A stretch of DNA of 64,000 nt, from positions 124,001 through 188,000 of the forward strand of contig NZ_NSKC01000001.1 in assembly GCF_002286985.1 (NCBI RefSeq), given 5' to 3'. This DNA comes from Halorubrum salipaludis. Its GTDB lineage: Archaea; Halobacteriota; Halobacteria; Halobacteriales; Haloferacaceae. The notes under the pieces were generated by a model. The model saw nothing but the letters and a program-made list of their open reading frames with translations. It ran no database searches and was not told the DNA's origin. Made by a program: the position numbers and the translations under genes. Positions 25,612 through 34,680 of this stretch are shown piece by piece (the stretch's first letter is position 1; each line of letters begins with the position of its first letter).

Positions 25612-26823
25612 ATGATCAGCCTCTCCGACGTTCGCGAGGCGCGCGAGCGCGTCGGCGACGCCGCCCGACACACGCCCTTGGAGCGGTCGCGGAGCTTCTC
25701 CGAGATGAGCGGCGCGGACCTCCACCTCAAGCTGGAGAACTTCCAGCGCACCGGGGCGTTCAAGATCCGCGGGGCGATGAACCGGATCGCCACGCTCTCC
25801 GAGGCCGAGCGCGAGGCCGGCGTGGTCACGGCGAGCGCGGGCAACCACGCGCAGGGCGTCGCCCTAGCTGCCGACCGCGCCGGCGTCGACGCCACCGTCG
25901 TGATGCCGAAGTTCGCGCCCGTCTCGAAGGTGAAGGCCACCCGCGGGTACGGCGCCAGCGTCCGGCTGGAGGGCGTCGACTACGACGAGGCGCAGGCGTA
26001 CGCCCACGAGCTGGAACGCGAGGAGGGCCGGACCTACGTCCACGCGTTCGACGACCCCGTGGTGATGGCCGGACAGGGGACGCTCGGCTTGGAGATCGTC
26101 GAGGACTGCCCCGACCTGGACACGGTCGTCGTCCCGATCGGCGGCGGCGGGCTCATCTCGGGCGTCGCGGTCGCGATCAAAGAACAGCTCCCGGACGTGC
26201 GCGTCGTCGGGGTGCAGGCCGAGGGCGCGGCCTCCGCCGGTGAGTCCCTCAAAAAGGGCGAGGTCCACGAGATCGACAGCGTCGACACGATCGCCGACGG
26301 GATCGCCACCCGGTCGATCGGCGAGCAGACCCTCGAGGTGATGCGCGAGTACGTCGACGAGGTCGTCACGGTCGACGACCGCGAGATCGCCTTGGCGCTC
26401 ACGCTCCTGTTGGAGCGCTCGAAGACCCTCGTCGAGGGGGCCGGCGCGGTCGCGCTCGCGGCCGTCCTCTCGGAGGCGTTCGAGTACGACGAGGGCGAGA
26501 CGATCGTCGCCGCACTCTGCGGCGGCAACATCGACCTCAACCGCCTCGGCACCGTGATCCGCCGGGGACTGGTCCAGATGGGCCGGTACCTCAAGATCAC
26601 GATCGACCTGAAGGACCGCCCCGGCGAGCTGGAGCGCGTCTCCAGCATCGTGGCCCGCACCGGCGCGAACGTGTACGCGGTCCACCACGACCGCACCTCG
26701 CGGGACGTGGCCGTCAACGCCGCGGAGCTCGAACTGGAGCTGGAGACCGACGACGCCGAACACGCCGCCGACATCGTCGACGCCCTCGAAGCCGAGGGGT
26801 ACGAGGTCGAGATACTCTCGTGA
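25612..26823 (+). CDS. ilvA: Threonine ammonia-lyase (biosynthetic) with ACT domain
   Basis: This enzyme converts threonine to 2-oxobutanoate and ammonia, feeding isoleucine synthesis. The 403-residue PLP enzyme has the cofactor lysine Lys51 in ENFQRTGAFKIRGAM, the Ser/Gly/Asn loop ASAGNHAQGVA, and the phosphate-binding glycine run PIGGGGLISG (about 177). The C-terminal 80 residues form an ACT domain (ITIDLKDRPGELERVSSIVA), as in the short TdcB/IlvA forms of archaea. Cytoplasmic and monocistronic here. The structured repeat copy 3 ends 26 bases after its stop codon and is convergent to it. Confidence 0.95.
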   Translation: MISLSDVREARERVGDAARHTPLERSRSFSEMSGADLHLKLENFQRTGAFKIRGAMNRIATLSEAEREAGVVTASAGNHAQGVALAADRAGVDATVVMPKFAPVSKVKATRGYGASVRLEGVDYDEAQAYAHELEREEGRTYVHAFDDPVVMAGQGTLGLEIVEDCPDLDTVVVPIGGGGLISGVAVAIKEQLPDVRVVGVQAEGAASAGESLKKGEVHEIDSVDTIADGIATRSIGEQTLEVMREYVDEVVTVDDREIALALTLLLERSKTLVEGAGAVALAAVLSEAFEYDEGETIVAALCGGNIDLNRLGTVIRRGLVQMGRYLKITIDLKDRPGELERVSSIVARTGANVYAVHHDRTSRDVAVNAAELELELETDDAEHAADIVDALEAEGYEVEILS

Positions 26824-26848
26824 GCGCCGTTCTTTATAAATAGGGCGC

Positions 26849-27263
26849 GGTGGCGCGTGCCGCCGAGCGCCCGAAGGGCGCGAGGTGCACGCGCGAGGGA
26901 GCCCGCGGCCGCCAGCGGCGGCCGCGGCGAGGCTGGGGAGGTGTGAGGCTGTGCGGTGCGGGGTGGGACTCAAAGGGGCAGCCGCGAGGACGCCACAGGG
27001 GACGCAAGCACCGCAGGGAGCGAACGAAGTGAGCGACCGAGGCGCGCAGCGAGCGTGTGGCGTCCTCGCGGCTGGGGCTTTGGACGTCTTCTCCGCGCCG
27101 ATCAGCGATTTATAAGCAATCGCATCGTCGTACAGCCGAGCGGCTGGGGCTTTGGAGGTCTTCTCCGCGCCGATCAGCGATTTATAAGCAATCGCATCGT
27201 CGTACAGCCGAGCGGCTGGGGCTTTGGAGGTCTTCACTACGGAGTCGTCGATCGTTTATAAAC
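26849..27263 (-). repeat. Structured repeat element, copy 3, with 72-bp tandem array
   Basis: Read on the minus strand, the order is GTTTATAAAC (27254-27263), then two near-identical 72-bp short units (blocks ending at 27222 and 27150, only one base different between them), then the main element. Each short unit has a TATA-like TTATAAA, 23-25 bases of spacer, CTCCAAAGCCCCAGCCG and a small hairpin CAGCCG/CGGCTG. The main element's P1 is a perfect 19-bp stem (27056-27074 paired with 26979-26997) around a 58-base loop. The linker CTGCCCCTTTGAGTCCC, an 11-bp P2 (CCGCGGCCGCC/GGCGGCCGCGG, loop GCT), P4 and P3 (GCGCCC-TTC-GGGCGC) follow. It ends next to ilvA and begins 41 bases after a zinc-ribbon gene. 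Confidence 0.88.
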
Positions 27264-27303
27264 AACCGAACGCAAACGCATCCATCCTCCGAATATAAAG
27301 CCG

Positions 27304-27441
27304 CTACTCCTCGCCGAAGTCGTCCTCGCTGGCCGGGGTCGTACAGACCGGGCAGCCGGTGTCGAGGATCGTCTCCCGCATCTCCTCGTTGACCTCGATG
27401 GTCTGCGTGCAGTCCGAACAGGTGAATTGAACCGTGGGCAC
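27304..27441 (-). CDS. Small zinc-ribbon protein (45 aa)
   Basis: GTG 27441 begins MPTVQFTCSDCTQTIEVNEE. A first CxxC (FTCSDC) and a second CxxC (CPVC in TGCPVCTTP) about 20 residues later form a one-zinc ribbon. An acidic tail (ASEDDFGEE) ends the protein. It is a paralogue of the 50-residue protein at 36730 (shared pattern VxFxCxxCxxxIEVxEEMRxTxLxxGCxVC). Haloarchaea carry several such proteins with no assigned role. It ends 41 bases before the TATA box that opens structured repeat copy 3, in the same orientation. Confidence 0.75.
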   Translation of the reverse strand: MPTVQFTCSDCTQTIEVNEEMRETILDTGCPVCTTPASEDDFGEE

Positions 27442-27531
27442 GCTTGCTCTCGTTGTCGGAGACGGCGGCGGGCGATATAAATGACCGGCTTCCGTTTCGG
27501 GACCCGGGAATCCGCGTCGAGAGCGGCCGCC

Positions 27532-28287
27532 TCAGTCCGTCCGCGGGACCGCGTACGCCCCCAGCGCGAGGAACGCGACGGCGAGCGCCGAGAGCACCGC
27601 CAGGTCGCCGAGCCACGGCCCCGGCTCGTGGACGATCGCCCGCGTCCCGCGGGCGAAGTACGTCAGCGGCGAGGCCGCGACCGCCGGGAGGAACCACTCC
27701 GGCAGCAGGGCCGGCGAGACGAACGTCTCGGAGAGGAACAGCAGGGGGAGCGCGACCGTGTTGCTCGCGGCGATCACGCCGTCCTGCGAGTCCGCGAGCG
27801 CGCCGAGCAGCGCGCCGAGCCCGCAGAACAGCGCGACGGCGACGGCGACGAAGACGGGCAGCGCCGCCAAGGCGGGCGAGACGACCGGCTCCGCGTCGGT
27901 CACGACCAGGACGAGCGCGAGGATGAGCAGGCTCGCCGCGCCGATGATCGCGACGTTGACCAGCGTATGCGCGAGCAGCCACTCGGCCCGCGAGAGCGGC
28001 GTCGTCGCCAGCTTCTCGAACCGGCCGCCGTCGCGGTGGCGGGCGATCTCGGAGCCGACCCGCGACAGCGGCGTGAAGAGGACGACGACCGCGAGGTAGC
28101 CGGGGATGTAGTAGCCGGCGGGCTCCGCGAACAGCCCGCCCCCGGTCGGCTGGGTCTGGACCAGCGCACCGAAGATCATCACGAGGATGACGGGGAAAAA
28201 GAAGGTGAAGAACACCGCCGTCCGCCGCCGGAGGAACGACCGGGACGCCGCGCTCGCCTCCGTCGCGATCCGGGCGAGCCGGCTCAT
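27532..28287 (-). CDS. ABC-2 type exporter permease
   Basis: This 251-residue membrane subunit has six hydrophobic segments and the ABC-2 permease look: an N-terminal cytoplasmic helix (LARIATEASAASRSFLRRRTAVF), then TFFFPVILVMIFGAL, the RFEKLATTPLSRAEWLLA coupling segment, and the conserved SNTVALPLLFLSETFVS region. Its ATG overlaps the stop of the ATPase gene by four bases (28284-28287), so the two are translationally coupled. It most resembles the drug, lipid or antibiotic exporters of the DrrAB type. The substrate is unknown. Confidence 0.9.
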   Translation of the reverse strand: MSRLARIATEASAASRSFLRRRTAVFFTFFFPVILVMIFGALVQTQPTGGGLFAEPAGYYIPGYLAVVVLFTPLSRVGSEIARHRDGGRFEKLATTPLSRAEWLLAHTLVNVAIIGAASLLILALVLVVTDAEPVVSPALAALPVFVAVAVALFCGLGALLGALADSQDGVIAASNTVALPLLFLSETFVSPALLPEWFLPAVAASPLTYFARGTRAIVHEPGPWLGDLAVLSALAVAFLALGAYAVPRTD

Positions 28288-29375
28288 CGGTCGCCCCCGT
28301 CGGCCGCGGTCTCGTCGAGGGGCCCCTCGCCGGGCGCCTCCGGTCGCGGCGAGTACTCCTCGCCCGTGAGCCGGAGGTACACGTCCTCCAGCGAGGGCTC
28401 GGACCACGCGAGCGACTCGAAGGCGACCCCGGCGGCCTCCAGCGCGTCGACGGCGTCGCCGATCCCCTCGGGCCGGACGCCCGCGATCCGGAGGCCGTTG
28501 CGAGTGGACTCAACCGCGGGGGCACCCCCACCTTCCCCCGCCGACGCTTCCCCGAGCGCCTCCCGGACGGCGTCGACCTCGGCCGCTGAAGCCGAGCCGT
28601 CGAGCGCGACCGCCAGCCGCGGCTCGCCCCCGTGTTCTTCGACCAGCTCGGCGGGGGCGCCGACGGCGACGACCGCGCCGTCCCGGAGGAGCGCGACGCG
28701 GTCGGCCAGCCGCTCGATCTCGTCCATCGCGTGGCTCGTGAGGAAGACCGTCGTGCCGCCGTCGGCGAGCCGCTCGATCAGGCGGTGGATCGAGCGCCGG
28801 CCCGCCGGGTCGATCCCCGTGGTCGGCTCGTCGAGGAAGAGCAGGTCGGGGTCGTTGACGACCGCGGTGGCGACGCAGGTCCGGCGCTGCTGGCCGCCCG
28901 AGAGCGTCTCGTACCACGCGTCGGCGTCGTCGGCCATCCCCACGTCACGGAGGACGGCGTCGGTGTCGCGGGCCGCGTCGTAGAGCCCGCCGTAGTAGTC
29001 GACCAGCTCGGCCGCCGTGAGCCGCTCCGGGGGGCCGAACGACTGCGGGAGCAGCCCGATCCGCTGCGGGTCGACCTCGCGCGGCGGGACGCCGAACACG
29101 CGCAGGTCGCCCTCGGCCTCGGTCGTCCCCGTCAGCGCGCGGACGAGCGTCGTCTTCCCCGCGCCGTTGGGACCGATGAGGCCGAACACCTCGCCGGGCT
29201 CGACCCGGAGGTCGACGCCGTCGAGCGCGACGACCTCGCCGTACGACTTGCGGACGCCCTCTCCGACGACGACCGGGCCGGAGTCGGCGGCAGTGGCGTC
29301 GGAGGCGTCGGTGGCGTCGCGGTCCGGTTCCCCGTCCTCGGCCGCGGACGCCGACGCGGCCGCAGTCTCGTTCAT
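28284..29375 (-). CDS. ABC-2 type exporter ATP-binding subunit
   Basis: This 363-residue ATPase has an acidic, low-complexity N-terminus (1-35). Walker A is GPNGAGKTT (about 69-77), followed by a Q-loop (GLLPQSFGPP), signature LSGGQQRR, Walker B LLFLDEPTTGID, and the H-loop TSHAMDE. The C-terminal part (from about 265) is a regulatory tail (SLEDVYLRLTGEEY), as in DrrA-type exporters. It is the first gene of the two-gene transporter operon. The upstream gap to the divergent folCP is 162 bases. Confidence 0.93.
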   Translation of the reverse strand: MNETAAASASAAEDGEPDRDATDASDATAADSGPVVVGEGVRKSYGEVVALDGVDLRVEPGEVFGLIGPNGAGKTTLVRALTGTTEAEGDLRVFGVPPREVDPQRIGLLPQSFGPPERLTAAELVDYYGGLYDAARDTDAVLRDVGMADDADAWYETLSGGQQRRTCVATAVVNDPDLLFLDEPTTGIDPAGRRSIHRLIERLADGGTTVFLTSHAMDEIERLADRVALLRDGAVVAVGAPAELVEEHGGEPRLAVALDGSASAAEVDAVREALGEASAGEGGGAPAVESTRNGLRIAGVRPEGIGDAVDALEAAGVAFESLAWSEPSLEDVYLRLTGEEYSPRPEAPGEGPLDETAADGGDR

Positions 29376-29537
29376 GCAAACGGGTCGGTGTGCCGCGCGC
29401 GTAAGGGTTGCTCTTCCGGGCGGACGAGGGGCCGGGCAGACGGGGGACCGGGACGGGCCGTCGAGGGAAGCCACGGCGCAGGGCCGCGATCGTCCCGGTC
29501 CGTTACGCCTAAGCGACGGCGAGCCGACCCACGGCGT

Positions 29538-32264
29538 ATGCACTACCACGAGGCGGCGGCGTTCCTCTTCGACCTCCGCCGCTTCTCGGTGAAGCCGGGG
29601 ACCGAACGGATCGCGGCCCTCCTCGATCACCTCGGGAACCCGGAGGAGGACGTGTCGTTCGTGCAGGTCGCGGGCTCGAACGGGAAGGGGAGCACCGCGC
29701 GCATGACCGAGTCGATCCTGCGCGAGGCCGGGCTCTCCGTCGGCCTCTACACCTCCCCGCACCTCTCCGCGCTCTCCGAGCGGATCCGCGTCGACGGACT
29801 GGAGATGACCGACGAGGCGATCGCCGACTTCGTCGCCGAGGTGAAGCCGTGGCTCGTCGAGCGCGCCGCGGCCGGCGAGCCCCTCACCTTCTTCGAGGTC
29901 GTGACGGCGATGGCGGTCCACGATTTCGCGCGCCGCGAGGTCGACGTGGCCGTCCTGGAGGTCGGGCTCGGCGGCGAGTACGACGCCACCAGCGCGGTCG
30001 ACCCCGTCACGACCGCGGTCACGAACGTCTCGCTCGAACACACCGCGGTCCTCGGCGACACGATCGAAGAGATCGCCCGCACCAAAGCGCGGATCGCCGA
30101 GCCGGACGCGCCGCTCGTCACCGCCTGCGAGGGCGAGGCCCTCTCGGTCGTCCGCGAGGTCGCCCGCGAGGCGGGCGCGCCGGTCGCGACCGTGGCGAGG
30201 GCGGGCGAGGACGCGGACGGGAATGCGGAGGGGGGCGACGGGGCCGACCCAACCCTCTCCGTCGCCTACGAGGGACGCGTGAGCCCGACCGACGCCGAGG
30301 TGACGCTGTCCGGCGAGGTCGACGGGACCTACCGGATCCCGCTGGTCGGCGACCACCAAGCGACGAACGCGGGGATCGCGGTCGCGCTCGCCCGGCGCAC
30401 CGCGGGGGCCCTCGGTGACGGGGACGGCGGCTCCGCCCCCGACCTCCCCGACGCCGCGGTCCGCGACGGCCTCGCGCGGGCGACGTGGCCCGGGCGGTTC
30501 GAGGTGGTCAACACCGCCCCGCTGACGGTGCTCGACGGCGCGCACAACCCGGCGGCCTGCCGGACCCTCGCCGGCACCCTCGCCGAGTACGACTACGACG
30601 ACCTCCACCTCGTGTACGGCGCCATGCACGACAAGGACCACGCGAGCGCCGCGAGCGCGCTCCCCGACGCCGCCTCGGCGGTCACCTGTCGCCCGGACCT
30701 CGACCGCGCGGAGGACCCCGAGGTGTTGGCGGCCGCGCTCCGAAGCGCCGGCGTCGACGACGTGACCGCCGGCGACGACGTGGCCGCCGCCCTCGACGCC
30801 GCGGTCGAGCGCGCCGCCCCCGGCGACTGCGTGCTGCTCGTCGGCTCGCTGTTCGCGGTCGCCGAGGCCCGCGCGGCGCGCATGCGGACCGTGACGCCGC
30901 GATCGGTCGGCGGCGGGAACGACCCGGCCGCGAACGCGGTCCGCGCGCTCGACGCCGGCGGGGTCCCGCCCGAGACCGGAGCCGACTCGGCCGCGGACCG
31001 CACCGAGGGGATCGACCACCGCGTCCTCTCGCTCCGGCTCCGCGGCGACCGCGCGGAGCGGATCGCGGCCGCGCTCCGCGCGGTCGGGGGCGAGGCCGCG
31101 ATCGGCGGGCTCGGCGGGGGCGAGGGGCGCGTCCCCGGCGGCGAGCGCGTCCCGGTCACGCTCGCGGGGACGGTCGCGGAGTACCGCGAGCTGCTCGGCC
31201 GGCTCCGCGAGCGCGAGGGGTTCGCGGGGATCGCCGACGACATCGCCGACCGGGTCGGGATCGACGGGGGTGACTCGGGGTCCGGGAGCGGTTCCGGCAC
31301 CGCCGGATCCGCCCCCGACGACTACCCCTGGACCGACGGCACCGCGGTCATGGGCGTGCTCAACGTCACGCCGGACTCCTTCCACGACGGCGGGCGACAC
31401 GCCGCCCTCGACGACGCGGTCGCGGGCGTCGAGCGGATGGTCGAGGCCGGGGTCGATATCGTCGACGTGGGCGGCGAGTCGACCCGGCCGGGCGCCGAAC
31501 CGGTGCCGGTCGACGAGGAGATCGACCGAGTGGTCCCGACGCTCGAAGCGATTCAGTCGGTGTCCGCGGTCGCCGACGGCGACGTGCTGGTCTCGGTCGA
31601 CACGCGGAAGCCGGCGGTCGCGGCGGCGGCGCTGGCGGCGGGCGCCGATATCATCAATGACGTGACCGGGCTGGCCGACCCGGAGATGCGCGAGGTCGTC
31701 GCCGACGCCGGCTGCCCGGTCGTGGTGATGCACAGCCTCGAGGCCCCCGTCGACCCGACGAACGACCCCGAGTACGACGACGCCGTCGACGACGTGATCG
31801 CGGCGCTCCGCGAGCGGCTCGCGCTGGCCGAGACCGCCGGGATCGACCGCGAGAAGGTGATCGTCGACCCGGGGATCGGCTTCGGCAAGTCGGCCGCCGA
31901 GGCGTTCGAGCTGATCGACCGCGCCGGCGAGTTCGACGCGCTCGACTGCCCGGTGCTGATCGGGCACTCCCACAAGTCGATGTACGGGGCGGTCGACCGG
32001 GGCCCGGACGACCGCGAGCACGCCACCGTCGCCGCGACCGCGCTCGCCGCCGACCGCGGCGCCGACATCGTGCGCGTCCACGACGTCGCCGAGAACCGCG
32101 CCGCGGTCGACGTCGCCGCCGCGGTGAACGGCTCCCTGCGCGGGGGAGATGGCGGCGGCGAGGCCGGCGAGGGGGGCGGCGACGATGGCGGCGGCGAGGC
32201 CGGCGACGAGAGCGACGACCGCGGCCCCGAGGTGGGCGCCGAGGCGGACGACCCCGACGAATGA
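29538..32264 (+). CDS. folCP: Fused folylpolyglutamate synthase / dihydropteroate synthase
   Basis: This is a 908-residue bifunctional folate enzyme. The N-terminal FolC ligase region (about 1-450) has the P-loop VAGSNGKGSTARM, an EHTAVLG motif and LDGAHNPAA. A middle linker domain (about 470-580) is Gly/Ala rich. The C-terminal DHPS (about 600-870) has VMGVLNVTPDSFHDGG, GGESTRPGAEPV, INDVTGLADPEM and a GIGFGKSA loop, the full set of pterin and PABA site motifs. The same fusion was described in Haloferax volcanii. The last 40 residues are Gly/Asp-rich and probably disordered. The DHH gene follows after 36 bases. Confidence 0.95.
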   Translation: MHYHEAAAFLFDLRRFSVKPGTERIAALLDHLGNPEEDVSFVQVAGSNGKGSTARMTESILREAGLSVGLYTSPHLSALSERIRVDGLEMTDEAIADFVAEVKPWLVERAAAGEPLTFFEVVTAMAVHDFARREVDVAVLEVGLGGEYDATSAVDPVTTAVTNVSLEHTAVLGDTIEEIARTKARIAEPDAPLVTACEGEALSVVREVAREAGAPVATVARAGEDADGNAEGGDGADPTLSVAYEGRVSPTDAEVTLSGEVDGTYRIPLVGDHQATNAGIAVALARRTAGALGDGDGGSAPDLPDAAVRDGLARATWPGRFEVVNTAPLTVLDGAHNPAACRTLAGTLAEYDYDDLHLVYGAMHDKDHASAASALPDAASAVTCRPDLDRAEDPEVLAAALRSAGVDDVTAGDDVAAALDAAVERAAPGDCVLLVGSLFAVAEARAARMRTVTPRSVGGGNDPAANAVRALDAGGVPPETGADSAADRTEGIDHRVLSLRLRGDRAERIAAALRAVGGEAAIGGLGGGEGRVPGGERVPVTLAGTVAEYRELLGRLREREGFAGIADDIADRVGIDGGDSGSGSGSGTAGSAPDDYPWTDGTAVMGVLNVTPDSFHDGGRHAALDDAVAGVERMVEAGVDIVDVGGESTRPGAEPVPVDEEIDRVVPTLEAIQSVSAVADGDVLVSVDTRKPAVAAAALAAGADIINDVTGLADPEMREVVADAGCPVVVMHSLEAPVDPTNDPEYDDAVDDVIAALRERLALAETAGIDREKVIVDPGIGFGKSAAEAFELIDRAGEFDALDCPVLIGHSHKSMYGAVDRGPDDREHATVAATALAADRGADIVRVHDVAENRAAVDVAAAVNGSLRGGDGGGEAGEGGGDDGGGEAGDESDDRGPEVGAEADDPDE

Positions 32265-32300
32265 CGGCAGCGTTTTGCGTCGCGACCCCCTCGCGCCGGT

Positions 32301-33737
32301 ATGGCCCGACGCCTGCTGCTCGGCTGTAGCGCGGTCGGGAACACGCTCGTCGAGCGCACCCGCGAGTCGCGCGGCGAGCTCGTGGCGATCACCGACGACA
32401 CCGGGTGGGCCTCGACCCTGCGCGACCGCAACGTCGCCACCGTGGAGGCCGACCCGACCGACCCCGGGACGTACCCCGACAGCGCCGCGGTCGTGCTGGT
32501 CGCGAGCGACGACCCGGCGCGGAACGTCGCCGCCGCGGAGGCCGCGCGGCGCAGCTACCCGGACGCGATGATCGTCGCGCACGTCGGCACGAACCCGACC
32601 GCGGCCCAGCAGGACGCGCTGGGGGCGGTCGCCGACCGCGTCGTCGACCCCGTCGAGGCCGTCGCCGCCCGTGTCCGCGAGGCGACCGGCGCCGACGCCG
32701 ACGAGGAGCCGGTCCGGCTGTTTGGGGCGCTCCGTGACCTCGCCGGCCCCCTGCTCGTCGTCGCGCACGACAACCCCGACCCGGACGCCATCGCGAGCGC
32801 GCTCGGGCTGGCGCGGGTCGCCGAGGCGGTCGGCGTCCCCGCGGACGCCTGTTACGGCGGCGAGATCGCCCACCAGGAGAACCGCGCGATGGTGAACCTG
32901 CTGGACCTCTCGCTGCAGTCCTTCGACGGGATCGACCTCGACGACTACGACGGGGTCGCGCTCGTCGACCACTCCCGCGCCGGGATCAACGACAGCCTCC
33001 CCGAGGGGCATCCGGTCGACGTCGTCATCGACCACCACCCGCCTCGCGGACCGGTGGCCGGGGAGTTCGTCGACATCCGGCCGGCGGTCGGCGCGACGAG
33101 CACGCTGATCGAGGAGTACCTCTCGCGGCTCGGGATCGAGCCGGACCGTGGGCTCGCGACCGCGCTCCTGTACGGGATCCGGATCGACACGAAGGACTTC
33201 ACGCGGTCGACGTCGATCCCGGACTTCGAGGCGGCCGCGTCGCTGTCGCCCCACGCCGACGAGTCGACGCTCGAACGCGTCGAGAGCCCGAGCGTGAGCC
33301 CGGAGACGCTCCGGGTGCTCGCCCGCGCCATCGAGGAACGGGACGTGCGCGGCTCGACCGTCGCCTCCTGCGTCGGCGAGATCGGCGACCGCGACGCCCT
33401 CGCGCAGGCGGCCGAGCGCCTCCTCGATCTGGACGGGATCGCGGTGACGTTCGTCTTCGGCTACATGGACGGCGTGGTCTACGGCTCCGCGCGGGCCCGC
33501 GGCGCGGACCTCGACGTGGGCGAACTGCTCCGCGACGCCCTCGACCCGGTCGGCTCCGCCGGCGGGCACGCGACGATGGCCGGCGCGCAGGTCCCGCTCG
33601 GCATCCTCCAGGAGGTGTCGGACGAGGAGTCGCTCGAAGACGTGGTCGAGGAGTTCGTCGCCGGGCGGTTCTTCGAGGCGCTCGACGACGCCCCCTCGCC
33701 GCCGACGGGGACCGTGCCGGAGTTCCCGACCGACTGA
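32301..33737 (+). CDS. DHH-family phosphoesterase with N-terminal nucleotide-binding domain
   Basis: This 478-residue protein has two parts. The first about 140 residues read as a TrkA-N-like Rossmann fold (LLLGCSAVGNTLVERTRE). The rest is a DHH/DHHA1 phosphoesterase, with VVAHDNPDPDAIASALGLA (Asp and His ligands), ALVDHSRAG, VVIDHHPP (the DHH signature), and the C-terminal GSAGGHATMAGAQVPLG (DHHA1 glycine motif). The catalytic set is complete. Substrates in related proteins include short oligonucleotides and cyclic dinucleotides. The fusion is common in haloarchaea and its role is not known. Confidence 0.9.
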   Translation: MARRLLLGCSAVGNTLVERTRESRGELVAITDDTGWASTLRDRNVATVEADPTDPGTYPDSAAVVLVASDDPARNVAAAEAARRSYPDAMIVAHVGTNPTAAQQDALGAVADRVVDPVEAVAARVREATGADADEEPVRLFGALRDLAGPLLVVAHDNPDPDAIASALGLARVAEAVGVPADACYGGEIAHQENRAMVNLLDLSLQSFDGIDLDDYDGVALVDHSRAGINDSLPEGHPVDVVIDHHPPRGPVAGEFVDIRPAVGATSTLIEEYLSRLGIEPDRGLATALLYGIRIDTKDFTRSTSIPDFEAAASLSPHADESTLERVESPSVSPETLRVLARAIEERDVRGSTVASCVGEIGDRDALAQAAERLLDLDGIAVTFVFGYMDGVVYGSARARGADLDVGELLRDALDPVGSAGGHATMAGAQVPLGILQEVSDEESLEDVVEEFVAGRFFEALDDAPSPPTGTVPEFPTD

Positions 33738-33805
33738 GAGCCTCCCTCGCGGTCTCGCCTGACCGCCGCAACGCACACCTTTCCGGCCGCCGATCCACCG
33801 ACCGC

Positions 33806-34534
33806 ATGAGCGACGGACTGTACGACGAGCACCCGGAGCTGTACGACGCCGTCCAGTCCGACTGGGACTACGACCGCGACGTCGCATTCGTGACCGACCG
33901 GCTCGCGCGCCACGGGGCCGACGGCGACCGACTCCTCGAGGTCGGCTGCGGCACCGGCGAGCACGCACGCCGGTTCGCCGAGCGCGGGTTCGCGGTCACG
34001 GCGATCGACAAGCACGGGCCGATGCTCGACCGCGCCCGCGAGAAGTGCGAGCGCCGGTCTCCCGACGACCGGGACCTCGACGTCGACTTCCGCGAGGCGG
34101 CGCTTCCGGAGCCGGACCTCGGCGGGACCTACGACGCGATCGTCGCGATCCGCGGGGTGATCAACCACCTCCCGCCCGCGGCCCTCTCGCCGGCGCTCGA
34201 CGCCCTCCGGGACCGCCTCGCCGACGGCGGGCTCCTCGTCTTCGACAACTCCCCGCTCCCGCCCGGGGGCAATCGCCCGGGACTCGACACCGGCACCGTC
34301 GGCGGCGAGCGGTACGCCCGCGTCAGCCGACACGTCCCGGTCGAGGGCGGACGGCTCGACTGGCGCTCGGTGACGTTCGCGCCCGGCGGCGAGGTGTTCA
34401 CCGACCGGCGTCGGATGACCCCGTTCGCGGACGACGAGATCGCCGCCGCGCTCGACCGCGCCGGGTTCGCGGTCCGCACCGCGGACGGCTACGGGCCGGG
34501 GGACGACCGGACCGTGTTCGTCGCGCTCGGATGA
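33806..34534 (+). CDS. Class I SAM-dependent methyltransferase
   Basis: This 242-residue protein has methyltransferase motif I as LLEVGCGTGEHARRFAERG (about residues 46-64), followed by VTAIDKHGPMLDRA (motif II acidic residue), a FREAALPEPD stretch, and YDAIVAIRGVINHL (motif IV). It resembles the Methyltransf_25-like small-molecule enzymes. The substrate is unknown. It lies 68 bases after the DHH gene and 146 bases before trxB, on the same strand. Confidence 0.85.
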   Translation: MSDGLYDEHPELYDAVQSDWDYDRDVAFVTDRLARHGADGDRLLEVGCGTGEHARRFAERGFAVTAIDKHGPMLDRAREKCERRSPDDRDLDVDFREAALPEPDLGGTYDAIVAIRGVINHLPPAALSPALDALRDRLADGGLLVFDNSPLPPGGNRPGLDTGTVGGERYARVSRHVPVEGGRLDWRSVTFAPGGEVFTDRRRMTPFADDEIAAALDRAGFAVRTADGYGPGDDRTVFVALG

Positions 34535-34680
34535 GGCGGGCGGGTCGCCCCGGGAGTCGTCGGGTCGCCTCAGGCGCCGTCGGGTCGCCGAGACGGCCGG
34601 CGCCTCCGGACCGTTCCGGTCTGCCGCGGCGCGCGCCCGAGGGCGCAACCTACATACTTCGCGGCGGCGAAGCGGTATCC

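Noticed and set aside
25864-27237. Open frame through structured repeat copy 3, encoding repeated TSKAPAARLYDDAIAYKSL
   Set aside because: The repeats come from the 72-bp tandem unit. All frames on both strands of the other copies give similar pseudo-repeats, and the frame also runs antisense through ilvA. The unit is better explained as structured nucleic acid.
28284-33968. Very long open frame of 1,894 codons on the minus strand
   Set aside because: It runs through folCP and the DHH gene in antisense and is Arg/Asp-rich with no family similarity. Only its end is real, as the ABC ATPase gene (28284-29375).
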